Assembly: GCA_003024985.2 (NCBI GenBank) | Contig: PXIH01S0039018.1 | DNA: 10,610 nt | Source: Euperipatoides rowelli | Taxonomy: Eukaryota > Onychophora > Udeonychophora > Euonychophora > Peripatopsidae | Strand: one strand, 5' to 3' | Shown here: positions 1 to 8,530 of the stretch, piece by piece | Layout: every line of letters begins with the position of its first letter | Position numbering within the stretch: position 1 is the stretch's first letter | Made by a program: the position numbers and the translations under genes | The notes under the pieces: generated by a model | What the model was told of the DNA's origin: nothing | The model's database searches: none | Seen by the model: only the letters and a program-made list of their open reading frames with translations

Positions 1-539
1 TTACTAGATGCTTTTAAAGGTCTATTGTCAGACAGAAAAACAACAATGTCCATGGCAATATTCGAACATGTGATTTCCATTTTAAAGTCGAAATGCTTGC
101 TGTCTGTGCCTCCAAGATGTAGAAATAGCGTCTGGATCTCAGACTTCACCCACCCTTCAGCCAAACATAGATGGTAGCTATTGCTATCTCATTGACTGAA
201 AACAATTCATTTTTTAGCATTTAAAAAATAATCACTGCCATAGTAAAAGATCACTTAGAGTCAAAATAAGAAAATTATGTAGAGGAAATATTGCTTAGAT
301 AAATATTAAACCAGATGTCATATTTGACACATGTAATTATCACTAAAGTTTATTTTCCTCCATTTTGAATTTTGATTGTGTTGCGATGCATTGTGGGTAG
401 TGTTCTGAATNCTGATGCTTTTACTAGGGATAGTAAGAGCTCACTCCTAAGGTGCTCAAAGTTTATTAAAATCCGGTAAGGCGCTTGCTCCGATTTTTTT
501 AAAAAATCCAATTTCTCTGGATTCTGAGCGCGCTCTTAT

Positions 540-601
540 GTACACCGAGTGCTCGGAGTTTTTTAGAAACGTACACCGAGTGTTCTTGGTAAAACTTCAC
601 T
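540..601. repeat. Two-copy tandem repeat, about 31-bp period
   Basis: GTACACCGAGTG occurs at 540-551 and again at 571-582, a spacing of 31 bp. The tails of the two units have diverged. The string GTGTTCTTGGT follows in the second unit and recurs near 665-675. This looks like a fragment of a decayed repeat. No family is recognised. Confidence 0.45.
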
Positions 602-1011
602 AATGTATCAGAAAAATAAGAACAAATCATTTCTTTGAAAGCTTTGATTCTCACAAGTGTTTGGGTGTTCTTGGTGAGAGTTCTTTTCTCTAACACATTT
701 GAGAAATAAGGAGAGCACAATCTTTTTCTTCAAAGTCTGCTTTCCACAAATAAGTTCAATGTCGCAGTTATTTTCTCATATACCGGTACTAGAAAAAGTA
801 AGGAACAAAATATATTATAATGAGGAAGTGACTGAATGACTGTGCTATAGCATAACTAGATAAATCATTCATTAATAATATGAAAATTACAATGCAAAAA
901 CTTATGTTTTAAAAAAAAATTACTTTAAAAATTTTAATAAAATAAGCAAAGTTTACAAATGATTAATGTGGTACCTACAGTATATGTTTCACTTTAAGAT
1001 TTTCAATGTGA

Positions 1012-1030
1012 TTTTGTTTATATTTCTTAG
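1012..1030 (+). promoter_or_regulatory. 3' splice site (polypyrimidine tract and AG)
   Basis: A T-rich tract ending TTTCTTAG lies directly before the frame that matches the dimethylglycine dehydrogenase C-terminus. The acceptor AG is at 1029-1030, and the homology begins with the first codon after it (phase 0). The site and the protein match support each other. Confidence 0.75.
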
Positions 1031-1222
1031 GTTGTCGGTTATACAACATCAGGTGATTATGGTCATCAGGTACAACAAAGCATTGCCTTTGCATACCTTC
1101 CAGTATCCCTGGCTGAACAGGCTGGTGCAAAAGTCTTTGTTGAATTGCTTGGAGAGATGAGACCTGCATATGTTTTGAAAGAGCCCCCAGTAAAAATTGA
1201 AATAATGAGAAAGAAATCTTGA
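1031..1222 (+). CDS. Terminal exon, dimethylglycine dehydrogenase-like C-terminus (partial gene)
   Basis: This exon encodes 63 residues and a TGA stop (1220-1222). Visible features, in order, are a G-x-T-T-S-G motif at residues 3-8, an I-A-F-A-Y-x-P-V stretch near residues 18-25, V-E-L-L-G near 37-41, P-A near 45-46 and E-P near 51-52. This is the order at the end of the GcvT/aminomethyltransferase C-terminal beta-barrel of dimethylglycine dehydrogenase, a mitochondrial matrix flavoenzyme that demethylates dimethylglycine to sarcosine and passes the one-carbon unit to tetrahydrofolate. Sarcosine dehydrogenase and the pyruvate dehydrogenase phosphatase regulatory subunit share the architecture, but as I recall their last segments fit less well. 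The FAD domain and the rest of the GcvT domain must lie in exons left of the window. The frame is intact and follows a good acceptor, so the gene is probably active. Assignment to the family is firm; DMGDH over a close paralogue is likely, not certain. Confidence 0.8.
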   Translation, partial: VVGYTTSGDYGHQVQQSIAFAYLPVSLAEQAGAKVFVELLGEMRPAYVLKEPPVKIEIMRKKS

Positions 1223-1927
1223 GAAAGAAATATTGTTAGACGATCATGAGGTAGAAAGAAAAACAAGCATTTGTTGAAAACAAAATCGCTTGTCATTTAT
1301 TGATTATCCAATCGTAAAATTTTTATCAGAAATGATTTTCAAATGCGCATTTCTATTAAAATTGTAAAATATTTTCTATTATTTTTATTAATAAGGATCT
1401 CATATACTGTATAAAAGAAATCATGGAATATAAACGACATTTTGAATTTGTTGACTTTTATATCTGCTATTGTAGATGTAGTTACTATTGGTTTAATGAC
1501 TGTCATGTGATAGTTTTATAACCAATCATGGCAGTGAATAGTCAAAGCAGTAAGAAAAATCATCATTCTTTTTTAATGAGGAAAAATTAGTTTCTAATAT
1601 TTTTTTCCTACTTTCTTGTTATACTTTTCTGAAAATAATCCAAATTTCCCTCTATCCCTGGGATCAAGAAGAAAATCCACGTAACATTTTCTGACTTTTT
1701 GTCAGCCTTTGTGTAAGCGTTCCTGAGTTGTCATAGCAAAATCTTTCATTAAAGGGTGCAGAGACTGAACCCTGTGCAAACTATAACAGAAATTTATCAA
1801 ATATTTTTTTTAGGTTTATTCTATCGGTAATGACCTTAGATCCTTAATTTTGAGAAGGCAATATATAATATTTCTCTTATACCATGAAGCAGGTGAACAT
1901 ATAATATATAATGATGTTTTTTATTCA
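1223..1927 (+). other. Presumed 3' UTR and downstream DNA of the DMGDH-like gene
   Basis: No coding frame is supported here. No AATAAA occurs between the stop codon and the transposon at 1928. Variant ATTAAA hexamers occur at 1355-1360 and 1748-1753 and could serve as the polyadenylation signal, the nearer being the simpler choice. The 3' end cannot be placed from sequence alone. Confidence 0.4.
1355..1360 (+). terminator. Candidate polyadenylation hexamer ATTAAA
   Basis: This is the first ATTAAA after the stop codon at 1222, about 135 bases downstream, followed by T-rich sequence. In DNA this rich in A+T the hexamer is expected often by chance. Confidence 0.25.
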
Positions 1928-1931
1928 TTAA

Positions 1932-2051
1932 AGGTCAAATGTAACGGATTTTTTTTTTTTTTTTTTTATTATTGAATTTCAAAGATAATTATTATTAAAA
2001 AATATTCCACTGGAAAAAAATAATTTAAAATGCATAAAAAAAAAGTTATTT
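1932..2051 (+). repeat. Left terminal inverted repeat of the TTAA element
   Basis: The outer 19 bases match the right end perfectly in reverse complement. The inner part is diverged but collinear with the right arm as far as an AAAGTTATTTA block. The divergence of the inner arms against perfect outer ends suggests an old insertion, or selection on the termini while it was mobile. Confidence 0.75.
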
Positions 2052-2487
2052 AAAGATAAAATTAAGACTATTGCTATCCTCAGTCTGAGATTACAATTTG
2101 AAGATTTCACTTTTTTTTTTTGGTTTGAGATTATTTGATGTTGAAATAGTCTCTACAGCTGTTCTCTTTGTAATGTTTTAACATGCAAATAAAGGTATCT
2201 TCTACTTATTTTAAAAGTCATTTTTTTTTTTTTTTTTTAAATAAATTGGACCATAATAGCACAAAGGATGAATTTGATTATGATTTTTTACAAGTATTTA
2301 AACACTTAGTCCATATGATATCCAGCCTTATGCTGACAAAGATACACATATTCTATAAGTTAAGTATAGCAAGATCTATTCATTTAGAGGCTATGATGTC
2401 ACAAAATATCTCCCCTGGTGTGTACAGTTGACAATATTGTTTTAAGGGTGAGGAGCTTAAGCCAATTATTTTAAAAATTGAATTGTA

Positions 2488-2604
2488 AATAACTTTTTTT
2501 TTTTAATTTTTTTTTTTTTCTTTTTCTGGTGGAATTTTTTTTTAGTAAATATCTTTAAAAATCAATAATAAAAAAAAATAAAAGAAATCCGTTACATTTG
2601 ACCT
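2488..2604 (-). repeat. Right terminal inverted repeat of the TTAA element
   Basis: This is the mirror arm of the left TIR. Reading inward on the minus strand it passes the 19-bp perfect terminus, a T-rich run, TTATTATTGA, AAAGATA, ATTCCAC and a long A-rich run ending at GTTATTTA. Confidence 0.75.
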
Positions 2605-2608
2605 TTAA

Positions 2609-3766
2609 GGTATTTATTTATTTTTTTATACAAATTTTGGAAGTCCTGGCTTTGAAAAAAAAGTTCATATCCAAAATGTGTAGAAAATATTTAAGAGAAG
2701 CTCCTACTCATTTGTACCAACTGTACTGCAAAAGAACTGAATTTTTCCTTTTAGAACAGAAATAAAATCATATTTAATGTATTTTTAAGAGTTTAATTAC
2801 ATTTTTATAATAAAGCATGGAAGATGCAAATATAAGTGGGAAAAAAATGTGTTTGATTCAGCTACAATACAGTATGTAGATGATATATTTTTAAAACAAG
2901 TATTAAGTGTTTTAATGTGAATTTTTTATTTTTTGAGATTTTGAATAGTATAACGCTGGAAATATCCTTAATTATTAATACTGTATATTTGTATAATAAT
3001 AGATAATAAATATATTTATTTAAAAGTTATGTACAATCACCATTATACTGTATGTTATTACAATTCAAAGTCTTTAAATGCTCTATTTTCCAGCTAATAA
3101 ATAAGTACTTCACTCATAAATAGTTCATTCTAAAGTTATAGGCTATAAAGACTCGGCCTTGTCAGAGTTAATCACGTGATCTTGGAGACAAGGTAGCTGC
3201 TTATGTTCACCCAAATAACGCTTGCAAAAAAAGAAATAAAATACTGAAATACTGTATTATAACACATTATAAGCTTAAAATAATATCTGATTTTTCTGCC
3301 TGTCTAATTACACTAATTCCCAAGTTTCGAAAACCCATTCTAGTCCAATTTATTGTTATCTTGCCAAATTATTTTATAATGCGTAAAAAAAATATCGGCT
3401 AAAAAATAATCTGAGTATATTTTATACTTATTTTTGTATTCTTGTATTGAATAATTTAATAAATGAATAAAAATTTATAAATAAATCCGTGTTTTGCTAT
3501 AAACAAAGTATTTTTCTTAAAGAATGCAATAAATGCATCCTATAAAAAGGATATTTTTTTTAATAACAAACTTTGAAATTCTTGTTCTTTACCAATTTGT
3601 ACTTACTGTAAGTTTACGAGGAAGTTAAAATTATTTTTAAGATTAATATTAATCCAATACTTTACTTAAGTGTCATTTTAACATATAAACTATATGTAAC
3701 TTCACTTCTTAGATATAGAGGTGAGGATATATGATATATCCTACTGATTATCGTTATCATTGTCAA
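2609..3766. other. Non-coding A+T-rich DNA
   Basis: I see no open frame with protein-like character, no RNA gene and no transposon ends here. The only structured item is the E-box-centred palindrome at 3157-3193. ACTGTAT-type strings recur, as elsewhere in the window, but do not form an array. Confidence 0.5.
3157..3193. promoter_or_regulatory. Imperfect palindrome centred on an E-box (ATCACGTGAT)
   Basis: Outer arms CCTTGTC (3157-3163) and GACAAGG (3187-3193) flank a perfect 10-bp palindrome ATCACGTGAT at 3171-3180. Its core CACGTG is the E-box bound by USF/MITF/TFE-type bHLH-zipper proteins. The segments between the outer arms and the core do not pair well. It may be a regulatory site or the relic of a palindromic repeat; nothing next to it shows a promoter. 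Confidence 0.4.
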
Positions 3767-3977
3767 GTCAAAACCTGCTATGTGGAGAATTGATCATATT
3801 CAGGATTATTGTACCACATAGCATTTCTGCTTCCCTTATCATTTAACAAAACAAAATTAGTGATATGACTGTCACAAAACAATGTATTTATGTTTAAAAA
3901 TCTTATGTGTATTTGTGTTAGTAAAATCTCTTGATCCTTCTGTAAAATTTGATTTTCTCCACATAGCAGGTTTTGAC
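3767..3977. mobile_element. Small MITE-like element with 23-bp perfect terminal inverted repeats
   Basis: The 20-mer GTCAAAACCTGCTATGTGGA begins the left arm at 3767-3789. The right arm at 3955-3977 is its perfect reverse complement over 23 bp. Similarity continues a few bases outward (TGTCAA beside the left arm, CTGACG beside the right), so the true ends may lie slightly outside these coordinates. No clear target-site duplication is visible. CCACATAGCA recurs inside at 3814-3823 and could pair with the left arm. The span of about 211 bp without a coding frame fits a MITE. The superfamily is not recognised. Confidence 0.65.
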
Positions 3978-4158
3978 CTGACGACGTTATGCCTCTGTAT
4001 AAATTAGAGAATACTAGCAAATAAGACCGTTACACGGGCATCAACCATTTTTTTGTTTAAGCCCTTTTTATGCAAGAGAAAACACCACTTACAAGTTTCT
4101 AAAAATAGTTCCTGCGCCAATCTTTTAAGCCCCTTTAAAAAAAAAACGTTTTGAATAA

Positions 4159-4175
4159 GCCCGTTAGATGGCGCT
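4159..4175 (+). promoter_or_regulatory. Isolated CTCF-like core (AGATGGCGC)
   Basis: CCCGTTAGATGGCGCTG contains AGATGGCGC, which fits the core of the bilaterian CTCF consensus, although bases 3 and 4 of the usual CCASYAG start do not fit. A motif of this length is expected by chance at appreciable frequency, so this is a weak call. Confidence 0.25.
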
Positions 4176-4532
4176 GTTACTAGTTTCGGAACACGATCAT
4201 ATTCCAATCAAGTACAAGATTAAAACAGCGTCACGAAATGAGTATACTTTAAACCATTCGGTTGTAATACCATGAATTTGACTATTTTGAGACATGGCTC
4301 CCATATTTCTTTAGAGGCCCAGAGTCTGGAAATACAGGCGGGGCCCTTTCATATTTTTTTTTTGATAACCCTATTTTGTTATGGGACCCCGGTTCGTTGT
4401 GATTTGATAAACTTTTTTTTTGTATGGACGTTTTGTTGTCCTTTATTGAGCCTATGGCTCCTTATTCAGGCTTATGGGGCCTCCCTCTCTCACCACCTCT
4501 GGTCATAACTATGTAGTTTCGTATAGAGTTTG

Positions 4533-4616
4533 TTCATACAGTATATGGTGCCCCCCCCTAGTCCTGAGACTACCATCTTGCTTTGAGACCATTTCAATGT
4601 AGATACTGTATATGAA
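4533..4616. repeat. Short imperfect inverted repeat
   Basis: TTCATACAGTAT at 4533-4544 is mirrored by ATACTGTATATGAA at 4603-4616, with a two-base bulge. The arms are A+T-rich and built on the ACTGTAT string that is common across the window, so this may not be a discrete element. Confidence 0.3.
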
Positions 4617-5498
4617 TGTGATCTTTACATGTTGAACAGTAATGTCTATGAAGTAAGCCTTGTTTTTTTTTCAATAATTCGCTGGCAATTTATTCACCCA
4701 CTCTCATATAAATTGGAGGAAAAGTTGTCACAGACCAGGTTCAAACAAGTCGCAACATTTTACTCCCAGATACCTCATTGCCTTTATGAGGGGAAGCAGT
4801 TTTACAGGGGATAATTTTTTTCAATACTGCAATCTAAATTAAAAGGATGAATTTATTTAGACAAATTTTTAGACTTTGCCTAGTCAGTCCCAAGCATAAA
4901 TAATGAACCATGATATCTTGAAGCATACATTTGTCGTAGTCAAATATTGAATGTTGTGAATGAAATATAACAGTGAGTATAAAAGGAAATCTAAGTTCAA
5001 ATGCAGATGAAATTTGTATCAAATTTTTATTGAAACATATAGGAATTACACATGTTTAGGGAGGACAGGGTGTTGGCTTGATTAATAAACAGTAATTCAT
5101 GATAAACGTAGTTTTTTTAACAAATTCACAAATACACAAAAGAAAAAAAATGAGTATCAAAACCATGTACAATAGAAGAAAAAAATAATATTTATGATTA
5201 AAATAATAAAAGGATTATTAAGCATTACAACAATGAAAATAAATATAAAGACCTACAGATTTACATCTTTTTTTCAAGTTGAATACTTATAAATTTGTAT
5301 TAACTAAAATATACAATTAGCTCTGAATAATTAAAGGGAAGCAGTAATTATGTAATATTCTGCTCTTGTCTATTCTAACCAAAATTGTTTCAAATTAGTT
5401 ATCAAAATTCTAAAAAAATATTTCAATGAATATGATGATTTTGGACAATATATTCTTATTAAATAAAAAGTTTCAATGGTGAAACAAAACACAAGAGT

Positions 5499-5724
5499 TT
5501 AGAAACGGCCCAATAAGTGACATTCGATAGCAGCTTTATTTTTTTTTATTTACTGTCCTAACCGTACCATAACCCTTAACTCCTACAATGTATTAAACCC
5601 ACTATGCCCCAACCCTGTGATAGTCAATAGGTGAAATAAACATTTTTTGATCGATTTTGATAATTTTGACACAACTTCCGCAGTCCTCCCACAGTAAATA
5701 TCACTTATTGTGCCCCATTTCTAG
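5499..5724. mobile_element. MITE-like element with about 27-bp imperfect terminal inverted repeats
   Basis: The left end at about 5499-5525 reads TAGAAACGGCCCAATAAGTG then ACATT. The right end at about 5697-5724, reverse-complemented, reads TAGAAATGGGGCACAATAAG then TGATATT. The arms match with a two-base gap and a few substitutions. The interior holds a T-rich run followed by CCTAACC / ACCATAACCC / TATGCCCCAACCCT strings and has no coding frame. A clear target-site duplication was not found, so the exact ends are uncertain. A diverged relative of the left two-thirds lies at about 5973-6100. Confidence 0.6.
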
Positions 5725-5972
5725 ACACTTCTAAACAAAACTTTGATCAGGATGTCTTATTGGCTGTTGAGTAAATAACGCCAAAGAATGACATGTAGTT
5801 TAATCCCCACCGCTACTATTTTATTACAGTATAGCATGCACATTAAAAAAAACTGATAAGATCAATTTTTTTCTCAACTTGTTAGCTTCAACCAAATTTA
5901 AGACTAGCATCTCAAGAGCAAACTTATCTGGACGGATTACTAATAAAACTACCAAACATAATGACTGCATGG

Positions 5973-6100
5973 CACATGACTAACTGTATCGGCAGCCTTA
6001 TTTTTTTTTCACAATCCTAACCTTCACCCAAAGGCTGAACATATTAAGCTATAAATAACTATGCCCCAACCCTAATGATTAGAATTGGAATAAACCTGCT
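5973..6100 (+). repeat. Diverged, truncated relative of the 5499-5724 element
   Basis: The same order of blocks is seen as in the element at 5499-5724, in the same orientation: a GGCACA-like start, GCAGC then TTATTTTTTTTT, TCCTAACC, a short variable stretch, the shared 13-mer TATGCCCCAACCC, then an AT-rich tail with AATAAAC. No matching right terminal repeat is visible, so it is truncated or too diverged. Further CTAACC/CGTACCCT strings at about 6125-6150 and 6180-6205 may be remains of the same family. Confidence 0.55.
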
Positions 6101-6248
6101 GGATTATTTTGAAATTAAAGGATCTCTAACTCTTAAGCGTACCCTGAACCTATGTCCAACATGAATAGCAAATTAATGTATCTCTAACCTTAACCGTACC
6201 CTAACTCAACTTAAATATTATAGCATAATAAAAATAAGAAATAAAATG

Positions 6249-6303
6249 CAGCCAATCAGAGGTTGGCTTGCAGATAGAATACAAGCTGTCTTCTGATTGG
6301 CTG
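6249..6303. repeat. Hairpin with CCAAT-containing arms
   Basis: CAGCCAATCAGA at 6249-6260 and TCTGATTGGCTG at 6292-6303 are perfect 12-bp inverted repeats 31 bp apart. Pairing extends inward imperfectly through a GCTTG block on each side, giving arms of about 20-22 bp. This could be a very short palindromic MITE relic. The CCAAT boxes could bind NF-Y, but nothing else here looks like a promoter. Confidence 0.5.
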
Positions 6304-7554
6304 TTTTGGGTCAAAAGGGTAAGGTGGAGTCCGAGATCCAGATGCTAGTTTATTTCCTTCAACACAATCATTAACTACTTAGCGGTTTTTTTTTAGTAAT
6401 CCGTAGAGCTAAGCTTAGTTTTTAGGAGACACTTCTGTTGGGTTTTAAGTTACTTTTACTTAATTCAATATAACTGTTTACATGTGTTGCACTTTATAGA
6501 ATATTGTAATATTGGTTAAAAGTTGTAGATTTGGGACCCGGAACATGTTTATAAGAGCAAACCCAAACCTTGGTGACTGAACCTCACAGGAATTATTGGA
6601 AAGCAAATAATGGGCACCATCTGGAGTGTTCAATCCCAGAAACAATCGGAATAATAATACATAAACTAGCTCCGCACAAAGACTATCATAGGGTACAATC
6701 TAGATTCTCTCACAACAAAACAAAATAAACATACTAAAACATGACTCCAAAATATACAAACAAAATCCACTTTTTAAATAGGATAAACAAATTTTCTCAC
6801 AAATTTTACACAACTTTCACTCTTGATTTGTTACCTAACTATGCACAACTGCAGATATCATGGTCAGTGTCATTTTCTATGAAATTTATGAAAACAAAAA
6901 TAATCCCTGTGCCTTATTTTTGCACTTTCATCTATTATCTATTTTAAAAGATCTTTTTTTTTCTTTTGTATATAAGTTGTTGATAGCATATTCTTTTAAA
7001 TATTAGTATTTTTATTATATTTGTAATTATGCTTATAGCCTACTTTCTGAATTATTTCATATGTCATATAGCTCCTATTTAAATTATTTAGGAAATTTAT
7101 AGTGGATTAAACTTTATTTTCGTAAAATATTTAAAATTTTTGCAACAAGTTTAATTTCTTTGTCCAAAACCCAATCCCCGCTGTGAGAAAAATGACTCCA
7201 AACAAAAGAAAGACTTGACTGACATCTGTCATGTCTTGCTGTACTGGTTACCACCGCTGGAGTTGGCTTAACTTAACCACCCATTCAGATATTGGAGTAT
7301 AGTAACTTAAACATCTACAAGTCCAATCCTATTAAAATTTAATAAGCACCCTATGAATGCAGGTCTTGATGAACTGGATAAAAAATAAATGTAAAAATGG
7401 TCACAAAAATGGTGTATTAAGTGCACTTGTGCAAGACGGTTAATAGTTGAATGTTTTTTGAGCTCCAGAGTTTTTGACCATATTTTATTTTACAAACTGA
7501 TATACATTTTGGATGATGGAATACTATTTTTCTTTAGTTTAAGAATGGGTTACA
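6304..7554. other. Non-coding A+T-rich DNA
   Basis: I find no convincing gene, RNA or transposon end in this stretch. The 68-codon frame at 6741-6947 and the 66-codon frame at 7458-7658 show no domain. The latter overlaps the start of the Gag-like frame in another phase. Confidence 0.5.
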
Positions 7555-8519
7555 ATGGATTTCCTTTCACTTACTATAATCATCATTTATCTACAAACTG
7601 GTTTGAACATTGTACTTTCATTGTCTTCTCAAAGTTCTATTGGGAAATTAATTCCTAATTTTGACCGCTATGATAAGGAAACTTCTTTGAAAATTTATGT
7701 CCTCCCCCCCCCCCCCCCCCCCAAGTCTTCTAGGATAATCCTGAATGCTGTACAAATAATAGAAGAGAATACACTTGTATTTGCTGGTGTGAATTCTTTG
7801 AATGAAATTGTAAAAATAAAAGAAAAGGATTTACTTGAAATCATTATGGAATTGGCTCACAAAGAAAATATTAGAGAAATTTTGTTTCTCAAAGGAAAAA
7901 TATGGGTACTTTTCCTTAAGTTTAATTATTTGGAAAATCCTAATATTTTAAAATTGTCTTTTCAAAATTGGAATGAAAGCGTCTTTTATTTTTCTGAATG
8001 CAATACGTTAACATTACCCATAGATTATAAAGAAAACATCACTGTCGAGAGAAATGATTTGTCTTTCAACAATACCATGGAATGTATTAAAAACAAATTG
8101 TTCAAATATGGTAAAAATTTATCTATAATTTTTTTTACGAAAAATATACACCTTTAAAATGAACTTTTTCTTATCTACTCTAGGATGCGCAAAAATAATA
8201 CTGAATCAAAATTACTCTATAGATATGATACCTCACTCTATTGAATTAAGGAGTCAGTATTATGATTGAATCGTGTCAAAGAGAGACAATGTGATTTCAG
8301 ATGTAAAGTAATAGGCATTCTGTAAAAGATTGCAATTCTATTAAGTGCAAAATGTGCTATAATTGGTATAGGGATTCTCATACTGTATTATTTTGGGAGG
8401 TCAGTATTGTGAACATTAATGAGCAATCTAATGAAATTGAAGCGATTGCTGAAGATATTCCAAACACATTAAATAATATGGAGATGAAAGTTCAAATATA
8501 TTCTATCAATTCATTTTAA
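7555..8519 (+). pseudogene. Decayed retroelement Gag/ORF1-like gene with a broken CCHC zinc knuckle
   Basis: An open frame of 200 codons (7555-8157) is followed in the same phase by codons that still look coding past a TAA at 8155, a TGA at 8242 and a TGA at 8263. At 8314-8316 a one-base shift moves the frame to one that runs to TAA at 8517. Across that shift a zinc knuckle can be read: Cys codons at 8290 and 8302, His at 8316 and Cys at 8331 (C-x3-C-x4-H-x4-C, one residue longer than the usual C-x2-C start). A second C-x2-C follows (8346, 8355), with a His at 8379. A knuckle at the end of an otherwise unrecognised protein is the layout of Gag/ORF1 in LINE-type and LTR retroelements, and that is my inference. 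A C19 run (7704-7722), giving about six prolines, sits in the frame, and its length is unreliable in assemblies. The first residues are hydrophobic, so a membrane protein is an alternative for the 200-codon part. The true start is unknown. No reverse transcriptase follows. Confidence 0.45.
7704..7722 (+). repeat. C19 homopolymer inside the Gag-like frame
   Basis: Nineteen consecutive C bases occur in otherwise A+T-rich DNA. If the count is off by one or two, the frames upstream and downstream would not join, so the 200-codon frame may be partly an artefact of tract length. Confidence 0.8.
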
Positions 8520-8530
8520 TGAACTTTATT

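Larger units (their letters stand above)
1..1030. other. Non-coding A+T-rich DNA, probably last intron of the gene ending at 1222
   Basis: This stretch lies upstream of a splice acceptor (AG at 1029-1030), so most of it is probably intron of the plus-strand gene. I see no convincing exon in it. The 73-codon minus-strand frame at 499-720 has no recognisable domain and I treat it as chance. Local structure includes two copies of GTACACCGAGTG at 540-551 and 571-582, a GAGCGCGCTC palindrome near 526-535, and a run of T followed by A near 494-507. One undetermined base is at 411. Confidence 0.5.
1928..2608. mobile_element. TTAA-flanked non-autonomous DNA transposon with long terminal inverted repeats
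   Basis: TTAA at 1928-1931 and 2605-2608 bracket a 673-bp body. The outer termini are perfect inverted repeats: AGGTCAAATGTAACGGATT at 1932-1950 and its reverse complement at 2586-2604. Similarity continues inward with mismatches and small indels to about 2051 on the left and 2488 on the right. Shared blocks include TTATTATTGA, AAAGATA, ATTCCAC and AAAGTTATTTA in order, giving TIRs of about 117-120 bp. A T19 run (1949-1967) sits inside the left TIR. The interior (about 2052-2487) has an 82-codon frame at 2183-2431 with no recognisable domain, so the element is non-autonomous. A TTAA duplication is typical of the piggyBac superfamily, but these termini begin AGGTC and not the usual CC(C/T), so the superfamily is open. 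A TA duplication inside TTAA (mariner-like) is an alternative reading. Confidence 0.85.
3978..5498. other. Non-coding region with a GC-richer patch, no gene supported
   Basis: No frame here carries a recognisable domain; short frames at 4272-4508 and 4629-4814 look like chance. The stretch 4030-4180 has three AAGCCC-containing strings (near 4058, 4126 and 4155), suggesting a decayed repeat. The stretch 4290-4560 is richer in G+C, with two similar ATGGCTCC strings (near 4293 and 4453) and a C run near 4551-4558. The remainder, from about 4820, is A+T-rich with nothing identifiable. Confidence 0.45.

Noticed and set aside
388-410. GCATTGTGGGTAGT as a ZNF143/Staf-type promoter site
   Set aside because: Only a partial match to the consensus, and no promoter context next to it.
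499-720. 73-codon minus-strand frame
   Set aside because: No domain or splice context, and it overlaps the 31-bp repeat. Length is within chance for this composition when read on both strands.
1066-1296. Minus-strand frame across the terminal exon
   Set aside because: It is antisense to the DMGDH-like exon and is explained by that exon's codons.
1488-1548. Hairpin with ACTATT ends and ACTG(T/C)CATG arms
   Set aside because: The arms pair out of register and are A+T-rich. No clear element boundary.
2183-2431. 82-codon frame inside the TTAA element as a transposase
   Set aside because: Its open length depends on an 18-base T run (2221-2238), and no catalytic motif is visible.
4378-4410. GGTTCG-containing string as a tRNA T-arm
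   Set aside because: No matching acceptor stem, anticodon arm or A box could be found around it.
5560-6205. CCTAACC/CCCTAACC-like strings as interstitial telomere repeats
   Set aside because: The units are irregular, not tandem, and are explained as the interior of the MITE-like family.
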